From contig JAFZBT010000036.1 in assembly GCA_017561615.1 (NCBI GenBank), positions 1 to 32,452 of the forward strand: a stretch of DNA of 32,452 nt. The letters run 5' to 3'. Under the pieces are notes generated by a model. That model saw nothing but the letters and a program-made list of their open reading frames with translations, made no database searches and was not told where the DNA came from. The DNA is from Erysipelotrichaceae bacterium. GTDB taxonomy: Bacteria; Bacillota_I; Bacilli_A; Erysipelotrichales; Erysipelotrichaceae. Each line of letters begins with the position of its first letter. Position 1 is the first letter of the stretch. Of this stretch, positions 15,448 through 22,858 are shown piece after piece. The position numbers were made by a program, and so were the translations under genes.

Positions 15448-15984
15448 TTAATACTTTTCTTCCTTCAGCACGCCGATGTAGGGCAGGTTGCGGTATTTCT
15501 GGTTATAGTCCAGACCAAAGCCGACAACGAATTCATTGGGTATTTCAAAGCCCAGGAAATCGGCGCTGACATCATTGATCCTCCGGCTCTGCTTGTTGAG
15601 AAGAGCGGCGATTCTGACTTCGTGAGCACCCTTGTGATAGAGCAGTTCCTTGATCTCCTTGAGTGTCAGGCCGGTATCGATGATGTCCTCGACCAGGACG
15701 ATGTCGCGGTCAACGACTGAGCAGTCCAGATCCTTGATGATCTTGATGTCGCCGACGGATTCGGTGCCTTCATAACTGCAGGCAGCGATGAAGTCGTATT
15801 CGACATCGATGTCAACGTGCTTGATCAGCTCCGCAAAGAAGGGAATGGAACCCTTGAGAATGCCGACAAACAGCAGGTCGTGTTCATTGTCTCTGTAGGC
15901 GTCTGAGATCTCTTTTCCCAGTTCGATGCATCTGTTTCTGATGTCTTCTTCGGTAAACAGAATCTTCTTGATGTCCTGATGCAT
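15448..15984 (-). CDS. hpt: Hypoxanthine phosphoribosyltransferase
   Basis: A 178-residue purine salvage enzyme converting hypoxanthine (and usually guanine) with PRPP to IMP or GMP. The PRPP-binding motif is VLVEDIIDTGLTL (~residues 97-108). LKGSIPFFAELI at ~43-54 is the PPi loop, and the C-terminal FVVGFGLDYNQKYRNLPYIG is typical. ATG follows AGGGAGG. It lies between tilS and ftsH, the classic tilS-hpt-ftsH arrangement. Confidence 0.96.
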   Translation of the reverse strand: MHQDIKKILFTEEDIRNRCIELGKEISDAYRDNEHDLLFVGILKGSIPFFAELIKHVDIDVEYDFIAACSYEGTESVGDIKIIKDLDCSVVDRDIVLVEDIIDTGLTLKEIKELLYHKGAHEVRIAALLNKQSRRINDVSADFLGFEIPNEFVVGFGLDYNQKYRNLPYIGVLKEEKY

Positions 15985-16003
15985 AAGCGTCCTCCCTTTT
16001 CGC

Positions 16004-16012
16004 GTTATAACA
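16004..16012 (-). promoter_or_regulatory. Possible extended -10 for hpt-ftsH
   Basis: Leftward reading gives TGTTATAAC in the 31-base gap between tilS and hpt. No convincing -35 is seen upstream, where the end of tilS lies. Confidence 0.3.
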
Positions 16013-16015
16013 CAT

Positions 16016-17236
16016 CTATTTTATCATAAAGATAAATTCATTAGTAAAGAAATGATGCCTCTCACAGCCGATGCCGGCTACGAAGATCACCTCGCCGCGG
16101 CAGTTGAGAACCACCGGCCATAACAGCCTCTTTCCGTGGGGAATCTTGCGGTCGATGAAGAAGCGGTTGAGCTTCTTGGTGCCGTAACGCAGTTCTATTT
16201 CATCGCCCGGCTCGGCGCTGCGGATGGTCAGCGGCCATTCGTCTTCGTTTACGCCGATCCTTTCAATGGTCTCTCCCTGTAAGCAGATGCGGAAGTACGG
16301 CGTCTGCAGCAGCTGATTTCTTTCCAGCTGATAGCTGTATCTTTCCGTCACGTCGCATACATAGAAGGTTCCGTAGTCGACAAAAAGCGTATATCTGCCG
16401 TTCAGCCGGAGGTGATGGTTGCCCTCGCTGTCCGTAAGCAGCCTGTCGGTCTCGCTGATGAAGTCTTCGGAAGGATTATCCGGCAAAAAGCGGCTGATAA
16501 GATGGCGCAGGATGAGATGCCGCATTTCCCTGTCTTCCTGCCGGTAAGCTTCCAGGGAAAGAACGTCTTCATGATAGTTGACCTCAATGTGGCTGATCTT
16601 CTGCTGCTGAGCCAGATTCAGTTCCTCGATCTGCCGGCACCACTGTTCGATCTGCGCGTCGTCAGCCTTCTCCACCATCTCGTGGCGGATGCGGTTGCGG
16701 CTGTAATGATCGGTAAAGTTCGATTCGTCGTCACCGAAGGGAATGCTGTTATCAAGACAGTACTGCCTGGTCTCGCGCTTGCGCACGTCCAGCAGCGGCC
16801 TGATGATCAGCATGCCGTGATGGACTGTCTGCCTTCTGATGCCGTAGTACCAGCCTCTGGAACCCCGCTGAAGGCTCATCAGATAGTTTTCCACGTGGTC
16901 ATCCTTCTGATGACCTAATAACAGCGCCGTACAGTTTTCCTGAAGGTAGATGCGGCGATAGAAGTCATAGCGGGCTTCGCGGGCCCAGTTCTGGAAGTTT
17001 CCGCCTTCCCGCTTTACCGGACAATCAACATGGATCTCAATGCCGTTTTCCCGGCAGAAAGACCTGACCAGTTCCTCTTCCCGGTCAGCGTTTTTCCTGA
17101 GTCGGTAATTAACGTGGCAGACAATGATGTCATAGCCCTGTCTGAGGCATAAAGAAAGAAGTGCCATTGAGTCACTTCCACCGGATACTCCGATCAGATA
17201 TCTGCCCTTTGGATCAAGATTCAGCGCCATTTCCAT
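16016..17236 (-). CDS. tilS: tRNA(Ile)-lysidine synthetase
   Basis: A 406-residue enzyme that attaches lysine to C34 of the CAU-anticodon tRNA-Ile, allowing it to read AUA. The N-terminal PP-loop ATP site is SGGSDS (18-23). HVNYRLRKNADREEELV, the LLLGHQKDDHVENYLM segment and DESNFTDHYSRNRIRHEM are family signatures, though the second is divergent (GHQKDDHVEN instead of the usual GHHxDDQxET). The C-terminal part has the small tRNA-binding domain with KKLNRFFIDRKIP. ATG 17236 has only a weak ribosome binding site, and a Met two codons later is an alternative. An 18-base gap to the upstream MazF-like gene suggests readthrough from it. Confidence 0.93.
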   Translation of the reverse strand: MEMALNLDPKGRYLIGVSGGSDSMALLSLCLRQGYDIIVCHVNYRLRKNADREEELVRSFCRENGIEIHVDCPVKREGGNFQNWAREARYDFYRRIYLQENCTALLLGHQKDDHVENYLMSLQRGSRGWYYGIRRQTVHHGMLIIRPLLDVRKRETRQYCLDNSIPFGDDESNFTDHYSRNRIRHEMVEKADDAQIEQWCRQIEELNLAQQQKISHIEVNYHEDVLSLEAYRQEDREMRHLILRHLISRFLPDNPSEDFISETDRLLTDSEGNHHLRLNGRYTLFVDYGTFYVCDVTERYSYQLERNQLLQTPYFRICLQGETIERIGVNEDEWPLTIRSAEPGDEIELRYGTKKLNRFFIDRKIPHGKRLLWPVVLNCRGEVIFVAGIGCERHHFFTNEFIFMIK

Positions 17237-17254
17237 GGCTTCATTTTAGCACAG

Positions 17255-17827
17255 TTAACTCTCCTCTTGAATACAGACCAAAAAGCGCTCCCTGATCTGC
17301 TGAAACAGCCGGCCGGAGGTGTCCAGATGCCCCTTAACGTCGATGATCCTGGCCGTGTTTATGAACTTGCCGTCATTCAGAAACAGGATCGAATACTTAT
17401 ATAATCCATCCACCTTTCCCAGTCTCATCAGATGTCTTGCCCCATAGGGGTTATACAGCGGGTCGTAGGCCTTCTGAAAGGCGCTGAAACTGGAAGTCAT
17501 GGGAATGACCAGGGCCTTGGCGTCAAAGACGTTGAGGACCAGCCCGAAATGCTGGTATCCGGCTTCCTGCCGGTAAGCTCTGCCGAAGTCGATGTAACAG
17601 ACATCACCGGGTCTGATGGTCATGCCGAAACTCCGGCAGGATTTCAGCTGACTGCGGTTCTGATAATTGAGGTCGCTCATCAGCGTGTCCGCCGCCTGCT
17701 TGATCGGCATGCTTTCGTATTCGCTGCGGACGGTTTCCAGGTAATCATCGAGAGCGTCCATCAGAATCGGTGATTCTCCTGCCAGCCCTTCCTTCTGTTT
17801 CTGCAGATATAAGTCTTCTATTTCCAT
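17255..17827 (-). CDS. MazF/PemK-like fold protein with N-terminal helical extension
   Basis: A 190-residue protein. From about residue 70 it resembles MazF/PemK endoribonuclease-toxin folds: IRPGDVCYIDFG for the first strands, FGLVLNVF, ALVIPMTSS and a C-terminal ARIIDVKGHL. The common Pro of the RPxLVL strand is missing. The N-terminal ~65 residues are acidic and helical, unlike short toxins. No antitoxin gene lies beside it: the downstream neighbour is tilS, the upstream one a TagO-like gene behind a terminator. ATG follows GGGAGGG. It could be an unusual RNase, an inactive RNA-binding homologue, or a housekeeping protein of the tilS unit. The assignment is by motif likeness only. Confidence 0.6.
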   Translation of the reverse strand: MEIEDLYLQKQKEGLAGESPILMDALDDYLETVRSEYESMPIKQAADTLMSDLNYQNRSQLKSCRSFGMTIRPGDVCYIDFGRAYRQEAGYQHFGLVLNVFDAKALVIPMTSSFSAFQKAYDPLYNPYGARHLMRLGKVDGLYKYSILFLNDGKFINTARIIDVKGHLDTSGRLFQQIRERFLVCIQEES

Positions 17828-17844
17828 GTTCCCTCCCAGTTAAT

Positions 17845-17863
17845 GACTAGTCGGGACTTCCCG
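17845..17863. repeat. Adjacent small palindromes upstream of the MazF-like gene
   Basis: GACTAGTC (17845-17852) abuts and shares one base with the stem CGGGA / TCCCG (17852-17863, 2-base loop) within 40 bases of the start codon. They may form an operator or leader hairpin; a chance occurrence is possible. Confidence 0.3.
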
Positions 17864-17881
17864 TAAATCCTAAAACAGACG

Positions 17882-17907
17882 AAAAAAAAAGAGACATCGC
17901 TGTCTCT
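17882..17907 (-). terminator. Terminator of the TagO-like gene
   Basis: Leftward, a 7-bp stem AGAGACA / TGTCTCT with a 4-base loop is followed by a run of eight or nine T's. It lies four bases beyond the stop codon. Confidence 0.9.
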
Positions 17908-17911
17908 TGTC

Positions 17912-19054
17912 TTATCCTTCGCTTTCTTCCTTGCTCTTTTCCCGGGCTTCCTGAATCTCTCTTTCTGCTTCTTCTTCAGCTTCGCTATTGAGATTGCTGC
18001 TGTCAAACTGCGCTCTGAACTTGTCCAGCAGGTTGAGGATCGGGCGGTACTTCGGGGAGATCATGCCGGTGTATTCAATGAACATGTCAAACATGATCAT
18101 GATGATCACCAGCACACACAGAGCCACGCTCTGATTGATAACATACAGGTAGGCAGTAAAGCCAAACAGCGCAGTTACGCAGTAGATGACCAGAACAGCT
18201 CCCACCTGACCCAGGCGCATGTTGTTCATCAGCATGTGATGCAGGTGTCCCCTATCCGGACTGGAGATCTTCTGCCCTCTCAGCTTGCGGCGGATGATGG
18301 CCAGGAAGGTGTCGGAAATCGGGATGAACAGCAGCAGAATGGGGATGAAAAGGGTAATGAAGGTAGTTCCCTTGAAACCGGAAAGGGAAATGGAAGCGAT
18401 CATGCAGCCCAGAAGCTGTGATCCGCAGTCTCCCATGAAGATCTTGGCCGGATGGAAGTTGTAGAACAGAAATCCCATCGTACTGCCGGCCAGAATGAGG
18501 CAGATCGGGATCATCGTGGTCTGATCGACCTGCTTGCCGAGCATGCAGATGGTCAGAAGAACGATGATGCTGAAACCGCCGGCCAGGCCGTCCAGCCCGT
18601 CGATCAGGTTTACGGCATTGGTAATGCCGATGATCCACAGATAGGTAACAATGTAGCTGAGAATGTCAAAGTCAAGGACGATGCCGAAAGGCAGATTGAT
18701 GGTCGTCAGAGCGACCTTGCCGACGAAGATCACTGCCGTAGCCGCCAGAAACTGACCGACGACCTTAAGAATCGGCTTCAGGTCAAAGGCATCATCCAGG
18801 AATCCAAACAGGAAAATGATGGCGGCGCCGATCAGCAGGCCGGTGAAATTCCTGATGTCCTTCAGCATGAACAGCGAACAGCCCATAAAGGCCAGGAAGA
18901 TGGCTACTCCGCCGATGCGGGGGATGTTGCCATGATGAACAGTACGGTTGTTTTCCTTGGCATACAGGCCGAACTTAAAGGCGATCATCCGGACCGGAAT
19001 GATCAGTATTGCGGAAACAATGGTGGGAAAAATAAAATACAGGATCTCGCTCAT
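17912..19054 (-). CDS. tagO: TagO/WecA-like polyprenyl-phosphate sugar-1-phosphate transferase
   Basis: A 380-residue polytopic membrane enzyme of the MraY/WecA family. It transfers a sugar 1-phosphate (usually GlcNAc-1-P) from a UDP-sugar to undecaprenyl phosphate, the first step of teichoic acid or wall polysaccharide synthesis. About ten hydrophobic helices are present. Conserved cytosolic motifs are visible: GFLDDAFDLKP, NAVNLIDGLDGLAGG, FMGDCGSQLLG and the His-rich DRGHLHHML typical of WecA/TagO rather than MraY. The last ~40 residues are a charged Glu-rich tail outside the fold. ATG follows AAGGTGAT. It stands alone, without other wall polysaccharide genes, in front of a terminator. The substrate sugar is inferred. 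Confidence 0.87.
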   Translation of the reverse strand: MSEILYFIFPTIVSAILIIPVRMIAFKFGLYAKENNRTVHHGNIPRIGGVAIFLAFMGCSLFMLKDIRNFTGLLIGAAIIFLFGFLDDAFDLKPILKVVGQFLAATAVIFVGKVALTTINLPFGIVLDFDILSYIVTYLWIIGITNAVNLIDGLDGLAGGFSIIVLLTICMLGKQVDQTTMIPICLILAGSTMGFLFYNFHPAKIFMGDCGSQLLGCMIASISLSGFKGTTFITLFIPILLLFIPISDTFLAIIRRKLRGQKISSPDRGHLHHMLMNNMRLGQVGAVLVIYCVTALFGFTAYLYVINQSVALCVLVIIMIMFDMFIEYTGMISPKYRPILNLLDKFRAQFDSSNLNSEAEEEAEREIQEAREKSKEESEG

Positions 19055-19069
19055 GGTATCACCTTAACT

Positions 19070-19078
19070 ACTATATCA
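19070..19078 (-). promoter_or_regulatory. Extended -10 promoter of the TagO-like gene
   Basis: Leftward, TGATATAGT is an extended -10 element in the 29-base gap after the DUF1146 gene, about 15 bases before the start codon. The -35 is poor. Confidence 0.45.
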
Positions 19079-19083
19079 CATTT

Positions 19084-19296
19084 TCACAGCTGGTACACGA
19101 TGGCCAGCAGGAACTGCGCGCTCAGATAGCCCAGCGCCAGCGACAGAAGAATCAGCAGAAGCTGGGCCTTTGTTCTGCGCCCGGGGCCCGGCAGAAGTAC
19201 CTTGCCCAGATCGAGCGAACTCAGGGCATAGAAGCTGAAGCCAAACATGGCGAAATGCAGGATTATTCTGGTCAGTTCATTCACGTTGATTCCCAT
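19084..19296 (-). CDS. DUF1146 (YwzB-like) small membrane protein
   Basis: A 70-residue protein with two hydrophobic helices (~10-28 and ~45-67). The core FYALSSLDLGKVL, Arg-rich loop and AQLLLILLSLALGYLSAQFLL match the DUF1146/YwzB family of Firmicutes, which is often found near the ATP synthase genes. The function is unknown. ATG follows GGGGAGG with good spacing. It lies 29 bases upstream of the TagO-like gene. Recognition rests on the C-terminal pattern. Confidence 0.78.
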   Translation of the reverse strand: MGINVNELTRIILHFAMFGFSFYALSSLDLGKVLLPGPGRRTKAQLLLILLSLALGYLSAQFLLAIVYQL

Positions 19297-19369
19297 TTGT
19301 GCCTCCCCGTACTCTTTCTTTTCCGTTTGTATTCAAGCGATTCTCCTGCGCTCTTACCGATATTTTAAC

Positions 19370-19396
19370 AGAAAAGCGGCAGTTTTTCCTGCCGCT
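19370..19396 (-). terminator. Terminator of hsp20
   Basis: Leftward, an 8-bp stem AGCGGCAG / CTGCCGCT with a 6-base loop is followed by TTTTCTGTT. Confidence 0.85.
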
Positions 19397-19422
19397 CTTC
19401 CTTTTCAAGAAAGGAGGTAACT

Positions 19423-19839
19423 CTATTTAATGTCAATGTACTTCGTCTTGTCTTCTTCCGGTAATTCGTCCTTGGGGACGCTGATCTCCAGGATGCCGTC
19501 ATTGAAGTTGGCCTTTACCTTGTTCTGATCGATGTTACCGACATAGAAGCTTCTGGACATCGAACCGCGGTAGATCTCACGGCTGATGTACTTCCTGGTC
19601 TCTTCCTTGTTTTCAGTGTTCTTGCTGGCTTCGATCTTCAGATAGCCGTCTTCCAGGGAGATTTTGACGTCTTCCTTCTTATAGCCCGGAAGCTCTACTT
19701 CCAGCAGATATTCGTCTTCCTTTTCGGTAATGTCCGTATGCATTCCAGAGAAATTGCCGCGATAGAATGTCGGTGCGAAGAAATCATCAAAGAAACTTCT
19801 GTCCGCACTCTTTCTGGGATTTAAATAATAATTCAGCAT
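19423..19839 (-). CDS. Hsp20/alpha-crystallin small heat shock protein
   Basis: A 138-residue small heat shock protein that holds unfolding proteins in large oligomers. The alpha-crystallin domain runs from about residue 33 (MHTDITEKEDEYLLEVELPGYKKEDVKISL) to the A-x-x-x-N-G-x-L signature, here ANFNDGILEISVPK. The N-terminus DRSFFDDFFAP is typical. ATG 19839 follows GGAGTG at six bases; a GTG three codons earlier (19848) is the alternative start. Two CIRCE elements surround its promoter, so the HrcA repressor should control it. It is monocistronic. It is read in the opposite direction to ribU. Confidence 0.95.
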   Translation of the reverse strand: MLNYYLNPRKSADRSFFDDFFAPTFYRGNFSGMHTDITEKEDEYLLEVELPGYKKEDVKISLEDGYLKIEASKNTENKEETRKYISREIYRGSMSRSFYVGNIDQNKVKANFNDGILEISVPKDELPEEDKTKYIDIK

Positions 19840-19871
19840 CTTAATCACTCCATTTCCTTGTTATTTACTTT

Positions 19872-19898
19872 TTAGCACTCTCTATATCCCAGTGCTAA
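19872..19898. promoter_or_regulatory. CIRCE operator 1 (HrcA)
   Basis: TTAGCACTC-N9-CAGTGCTAA matches the CIRCE consensus (TTAGCACTC-N9-GAGTGCTAA) at 17 of 18 positions. It lies downstream of the hsp20 -10, in the transcribed leader. Confidence 0.93.
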
Positions 19899-19902
19899 TT
19901 AT

Positions 19903-19930
19903 ATTATAGCCCCGCTTTTAGCACTGTCAA
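19903..19930 (-). promoter_or_regulatory. Promoter of hsp20
   Basis: Leftward, TTGACA (19925-19930), 16 bases, TATAAT (19903-19908). The -35 lies inside CIRCE 2 and the -10 sits between the two operators, so HrcA binding would block polymerase directly. Confidence 0.9.
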
Positions 19931-19944
19931 TACCTGAGTGCTAA
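19918..19944. promoter_or_regulatory. CIRCE operator 2 (HrcA)
   Basis: TTAGCACTG-N9-GAGTGCTAA, 17 of 18 consensus positions, overlapping the hsp20 -35. It starts 46 bases after the start of CIRCE 1. Confidence 0.93.
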
Positions 19945-19966
19945 TTATTTGCAGAAAGTTTTCGAT

Positions 19967-19995
19967 TTGACAGTGCTGCCCGGCAAGTATAAGAT
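19967..19995 (+). promoter_or_regulatory. Promoter of the ribU operon
   Basis: TTGACA (19967-19972) with TAAGAT (19990-19995) at 17 bases, or TATAAG (19988-19993) at 15. It precedes the FMN riboswitch. Confidence 0.7.
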
Positions 19996-20004
19996 GAGGT
20001 GGTA

Positions 20005-20117
20005 AATCTTTGGGGCAGAGTGCAATTCTCTACCGGTGGTGACAGTCCACGAACCGCTTGGCGGCCGATCCTGTGCAATTCAGGAACCGACGGTAACAGT
20101 CCGGACGGAAAAAGATA
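20005..20117 (+). promoter_or_regulatory. FMN riboswitch (RFN element)
   Basis: The conserved RFN core is plain: TTTGGGGCAGAGTG, TCTCTACCGG, GGTGACAGTCCACGA, the variable arm, then AACCGACGGTAACAGTCC and GGACGG. P1 forms between ATCTT (20006-20010) and AAGAT (20112-20116). Binding of FMN should lower expression of the riboflavin transporter and flavokinase genes downstream. Confidence 0.95.
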
Positions 20118-20132
20118 ACCGTTTTCTTACCT

Positions 20133-20160
20133 GTGCCCTGAGATTTTGGAGCACTTTTTT
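20133..20160 (+). terminator. Riboswitch-controlled terminator
   Basis: GTGCCC pairs imperfectly with GGAGCAC across a 10-base loop, followed by TTTTTT just before the ribU ribosome binding site. It is the likely expression platform: formed with FMN bound, prevented without. Confidence 0.7.
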
Positions 20161-20180
20161 GTTCATGGAGGTATTCGTAT

Positions 20181-20783
20181 ATGACCAATCAGAATTCCAA
20201 TCTCAGCAAGACCCGTTATGTGACCGGCTGTTCGCTGCTGATCGCCCTGGCCGTCATTCTGCAGTACGTTGAATTCGCCATTCCGCTGATGCCTTCCTTC
20301 ATCAAGTTCGACTTCAGCGACCTTCCGGCTCTGATCGGCGCCTATGCCTACGGCCCGCTGGCCGGCATCATCATCTCCCTTCTGAAGAACGTCATCCACA
20401 TGATGGCTTCTCAGAGCGGCTTCGTCGGCGAACTCTCAAACTTCATCCTCAGCGGCACCTTTTCCGCCGTTGCCGGATTCATCTACCGCAGACACAAGAC
20501 CCGCGGCACCGCCCTGGCCGGCGGCATTCTCGGCGCTGTCATCATGGCAGCCGTCAGCTTTCCTTCCAACCTGTTTCTGATCTATCCTCTTTACTACAGC
20601 ATTCTCCATTACCCGGAGGCTCTGGTCCTTCAGGCTTATCAGGCCATCCTGCCTTCCGTTACCAGCGTTTCCCAGTGTCTGCTGATCTTCAACGTTCCCT
20701 TTACTCTGATAAAGGGCCTGATCGACGTCGGCATCTGCATGCTGATCTACAAGCGCATCAGCCACATCCTGAAAGGCAACTAG
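20181..20783 (+). CDS. ribU: Riboflavin ECF transporter S-component RibU
   Basis: A 200-residue membrane protein with about six helices that binds riboflavin and works with the shared EcfA/A'/T energising module encoded elsewhere. The family core FIKFDFSDLPALIGAYAYGPLAG followed by LLKNVIH is present, and the length is typical. ATG 20181 follows GGAGGT. It stands directly behind an FMN riboswitch and its terminator, which strongly supports riboflavin as the substrate. The flavokinase gene starts one base after its stop codon, so uptake and phosphorylation are made together. Confidence 0.95.
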   Translation: MTNQNSNLSKTRYVTGCSLLIALAVILQYVEFAIPLMPSFIKFDFSDLPALIGAYAYGPLAGIIISLLKNVIHMMASQSGFVGELSNFILSGTFSAVAGFIYRRHKTRGTALAGGILGAVIMAAVSFPSNLFLIYPLYYSILHYPEALVLQAYQAILPSVTSVSQCLLIFNVPFTLIKGLIDVGICMLIYKRISHILKGN

Positions 20784-20784
20784 C

Positions 20785-21249
20785 ATGATCAGAAAGGACA
20801 TCAGAAACGGCCGGGTCCGCCAGGTCATGCGTCAGCTGGGCCATGCCTATCAGATCACCGGCAAGGTGGTCAGAGGCCGGCAGCTGGGGCGCACCATCGG
20901 CTTTCCTACCATCAACGTAAACTACGGCCGGCAGCTGCTGCCGGGGAACGGCGTTTACAGCGCGCTGGTCGGCCATGACGGCCGGCTCTATCCGGCCATG
21001 GCCAACGTCGGCAACAACCCCACCGTCTCCGACGGCAGCCGGCGTACTCTGGAAGCCCACATCTTCGATTTCAGCGAAGATCTCTATGGCCAGCTGGTTA
21101 CGGTGAACTTCATCGACTTCATCCGCAGAGACAGAAAGTTCGACAGCGTCAAGGAGCTGACCGAACAGCTGAAAAAAGACAGCGAAGCCGCCCGGCAGAC
21201 GCTGTCACAGTACAAGCAGCCTCATAATGCAAAAGGCTCTGAGTCATAG
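20785..21249 (+). CDS. Stand-alone riboflavin kinase (flavokinase domain only)
   Basis: A 154-residue protein matching the C-terminal flavokinase domain of RibC/RibF, which makes FMN from riboflavin and ATP. The motifs LGRTIGFPTINV (with the PTxN active-site element), LPGNGVYSA, NVGNNPT and LEAHIFDFSEDLYG are intact. The N-terminal FMN adenylyltransferase domain (FAD synthetase) of the usual ~310-residue bifunctional enzyme is absent. The first ~20 residues still look like the interdomain linker (IRNGRVRQVMRQLGHAYQITG). It follows ribU and is under the same FMN riboswitch. A complete RibF may exist elsewhere to supply FAD. Its stop codon lies in the loop of its own terminator. Confidence 0.88.
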   Translation: MIRKDIRNGRVRQVMRQLGHAYQITGKVVRGRQLGRTIGFPTINVNYGRQLLPGNGVYSALVGHDGRLYPAMANVGNNPTVSDGSRRTLEAHIFDFSEDLYGQLVTVNFIDFIRRDRKFDSVKELTEQLKKDSEAARQTLSQYKQPHNAKGSES

Positions 21250-21263
21250 CTCAGAGCCTTTTT
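21231..21263. terminator. Bidirectional terminator containing the flavokinase stop codon
   Basis: A stem of about 13 bp (AAAAGGCTCTGAG and complement) with A's before and T's after serves both the ribU operon and the convergent DUF1667 operon. The TAG stop of the flavokinase gene is at the loop boundary (21247-21249). Confidence 0.9.
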
Positions 21264-21608
21264 CTACATGTCTCTTGATGCCAGCATGTCCTGGCCGCTG
21301 CCGACGATGTTTCTGACGATCACGTCACCCTTATGGACCGGTGAAGCGACCTCAACGTCCTTCAGCGCCTGGACGGCATCCATGAGCAGAGCCTTTCTGA
21401 TCGGTCCGCTGCTCTTGACCGGCAGACAGCTGTGGATCGCACCGGTGATCCTGACCGTGCTGGTCAGAACGCGGGTCGGATTGGTCAGTTCATTCTTCCC
21501 GTATTCGGCTCCGACCGGGCAGCTGTTTCCGCTGACCGCATAACCGTTCTGCTCGTCAACTTTCAGATGGCAGCCTCGCGGGCAGCCGATACAAATCAGT
21601 TCGGTCAT
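21264..21608 (-). CDS. DUF1667 protein, third member of the flavoprotein triad
   Basis: A 114-residue DUF1667 protein. The N-terminus carries CIGCPRGCHL and then SCPVGAEYG, four cysteines that probably bind a metal or Fe-S cluster. The C-terminal half SGPIRKALLMDAVQALKDV and HKGDVIVRNIVGSG is the usual family core. In Firmicutes it commonly follows a glycerol-3-phosphate-dehydrogenase-like protein and an NAD/FAD oxidoreductase, as here. Its ATG overlaps the stop of the oxidoreductase (ATGA). It is likely a small electron-transfer or assembly subunit of that complex; the role is inferred. Confidence 0.9.
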   Translation of the reverse strand: MTELICIGCPRGCHLKVDEQNGYAVSGNSCPVGAEYGKNELTNPTRVLTSTVRITGAIHSCLPVKSSGPIRKALLMDAVQALKDVEVASPVHKGDVIVRNIVGSGQDMLASRDM

Positions 21609-22858
21609 TCCTGTTCCTCCTTGACCCTGACGGTCAGATATTCTTCCTTGCCTTCCAGCAGCTTGCCGGGAACGGCGATCTTCTGCAGCTCACCCGGGGT
21701 TATGTATTCCCGCTTGAAGCGGCAGATGACGTTGTCGTCCTTATCGGCGACTTCGATCGTACACTTGCCGAAGACGCGGTTGGTGCGGAAGGAGATCTCC
21801 ACCAGCTTGTCAGTGACCGGCAGATGGATCCTCTGCGGTACCGTATAGGTGACGTTACCGGCGGTTCTGACTGTCAGCTCACCGGTATGCGGCTGGTTGT
21901 CCAGCACATAGCGGGCAGCCGCCAAGGCCGCCTTGCGGGCTTCGGCTGCCACGTTATCAGCCAAATCGTGAACCTGAACGACGTTTCCGCAGGCGAATAC
22001 GCCATCGATCGACGTTTCCATGTTCTCCCAGACCAGCGGGCCTTTGGTACGCGGGTCTATGACGATGCCGGCCGCTTTGCTGAGTTCGTTTTCCGGTATC
22101 AGACCGATGGAAAGCAGGACGGTATCGCAGTCAAAAGTCATTTCCGTGCCCGGAATCGGGCGGAACTTCTCGTCGACCTTGGAGACAACTACCTGACTGA
22201 CTCTCGGGTATCCCTTGATGTCGGTAATGGTATGTGAGAGATACAGCGGAATGTTGAAGTCTTCCAGACACTGCTTGATGTTTCTCTGCAGGCCGGAAGA
22301 ATAGGGGTTGATCTCCACGCAGGCCAGCACCTTGGCGCCTTCCAGAGTCATGCGGCGGGCCATGATCAGGCCGATGTCACCGCTGCCCAGAATGACGACG
22401 CGCTTGCCGACCAGATAGCCGTCCATGTTGATGTAACGCTGAGCCGTGCCGGCGGTATAAACGCCGGATCCCCGGCTTCCCGGAATGGCGATCGCCCCTC
22501 TGGTGCGTTCCCGGCAGCCCATGGCCAGGATAACGGCCTTGCCCTTTACCTTCTGATAACCATGAGTGTTTATCAGGGAGACTTCATGGTCAGGGCTGAT
22601 GTTCAGCACCATGGTGTCGCTCATGACTTCCACGTCGGTGTCCTTCAGCATTTCAATGAACCTGCCCGCAAATTCCGGGCCGGTAAGTTCTTCCTTGAAC
22701 AGATGAAGACCGAAACCGTTATGGATGCACTGGTTGAGAATGCCGCCCAGTTCCCGGTCTCTTTCGATCAGCAGAATGCTCTTAAGATCCGCCTGCCAGG
22801 CCGAAACGGCTGCTGACAGCCCGGCCGGGCCGGCGCCGATGATTATCAGATCATACAT
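21605..22858 (-). CDS. NAD/FAD-dependent oxidoreductase of the glycerol-3-phosphate dehydrogenase-like triad
   Basis: A 417-residue pyridine nucleotide-disulfide-type flavoprotein. The N-terminal FAD site is IIIGAGPAGLSAA, and a second dinucleotide fold has VVILGSGDIGLI (~residue 155). LNQCIHNGFGLHLFKEELTGPEFA, CRERTRGAI and the C-terminal GVFACGNVVQVHDLAD motif (FAD ribityl contact) are all typical. It probably passes electrons between the partner dehydrogenase and NAD. ATG 22858 follows AAGGAGG. The frame is open 69 bases further upstream, but that part lies inside the previous gene. It overlaps the upstream gene by 8 bases and the downstream one by 4, so it is a tightly coupled middle gene. 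Confidence 0.9.
   Translation of the reverse strand: MYDLIIIGAGPAGLSAAVSAWQADLKSILLIERDRELGGILNQCIHNGFGLHLFKEELTGPEFAGRFIEMLKDTDVEVMSDTMVLNISPDHEVSLINTHGYQKVKGKAVILAMGCRERTRGAIAIPGSRGSGVYTAGTAQRYINMDGYLVGKRVVILGSGDIGLIMARRMTLEGAKVLACVEINPYSSGLQRNIKQCLEDFNIPLYLSHTITDIKGYPRVSQVVVSKVDEKFRPIPGTEMTFDCDTVLLSIGLIPENELSKAAGIVIDPRTKGPLVWENMETSIDGVFACGNVVQVHDLADNVAAEARKAALAAARYVLDNQPHTGELTVRTAGNVTYTVPQRIHLPVTDKLVEISFRTNRVFGKCTIEVADKDDNVICRFKREYITPGELQKIAVPGKLLEGKEEYLTVRVKEEQE

Noticed and set aside
19408..19432. Perfect SD AAAGGAGGT followed by ATG 19430 on the plus strand
   Set aside because: The frame it opens is antisense to hsp20 with no recognisable product; the match is probably chance.
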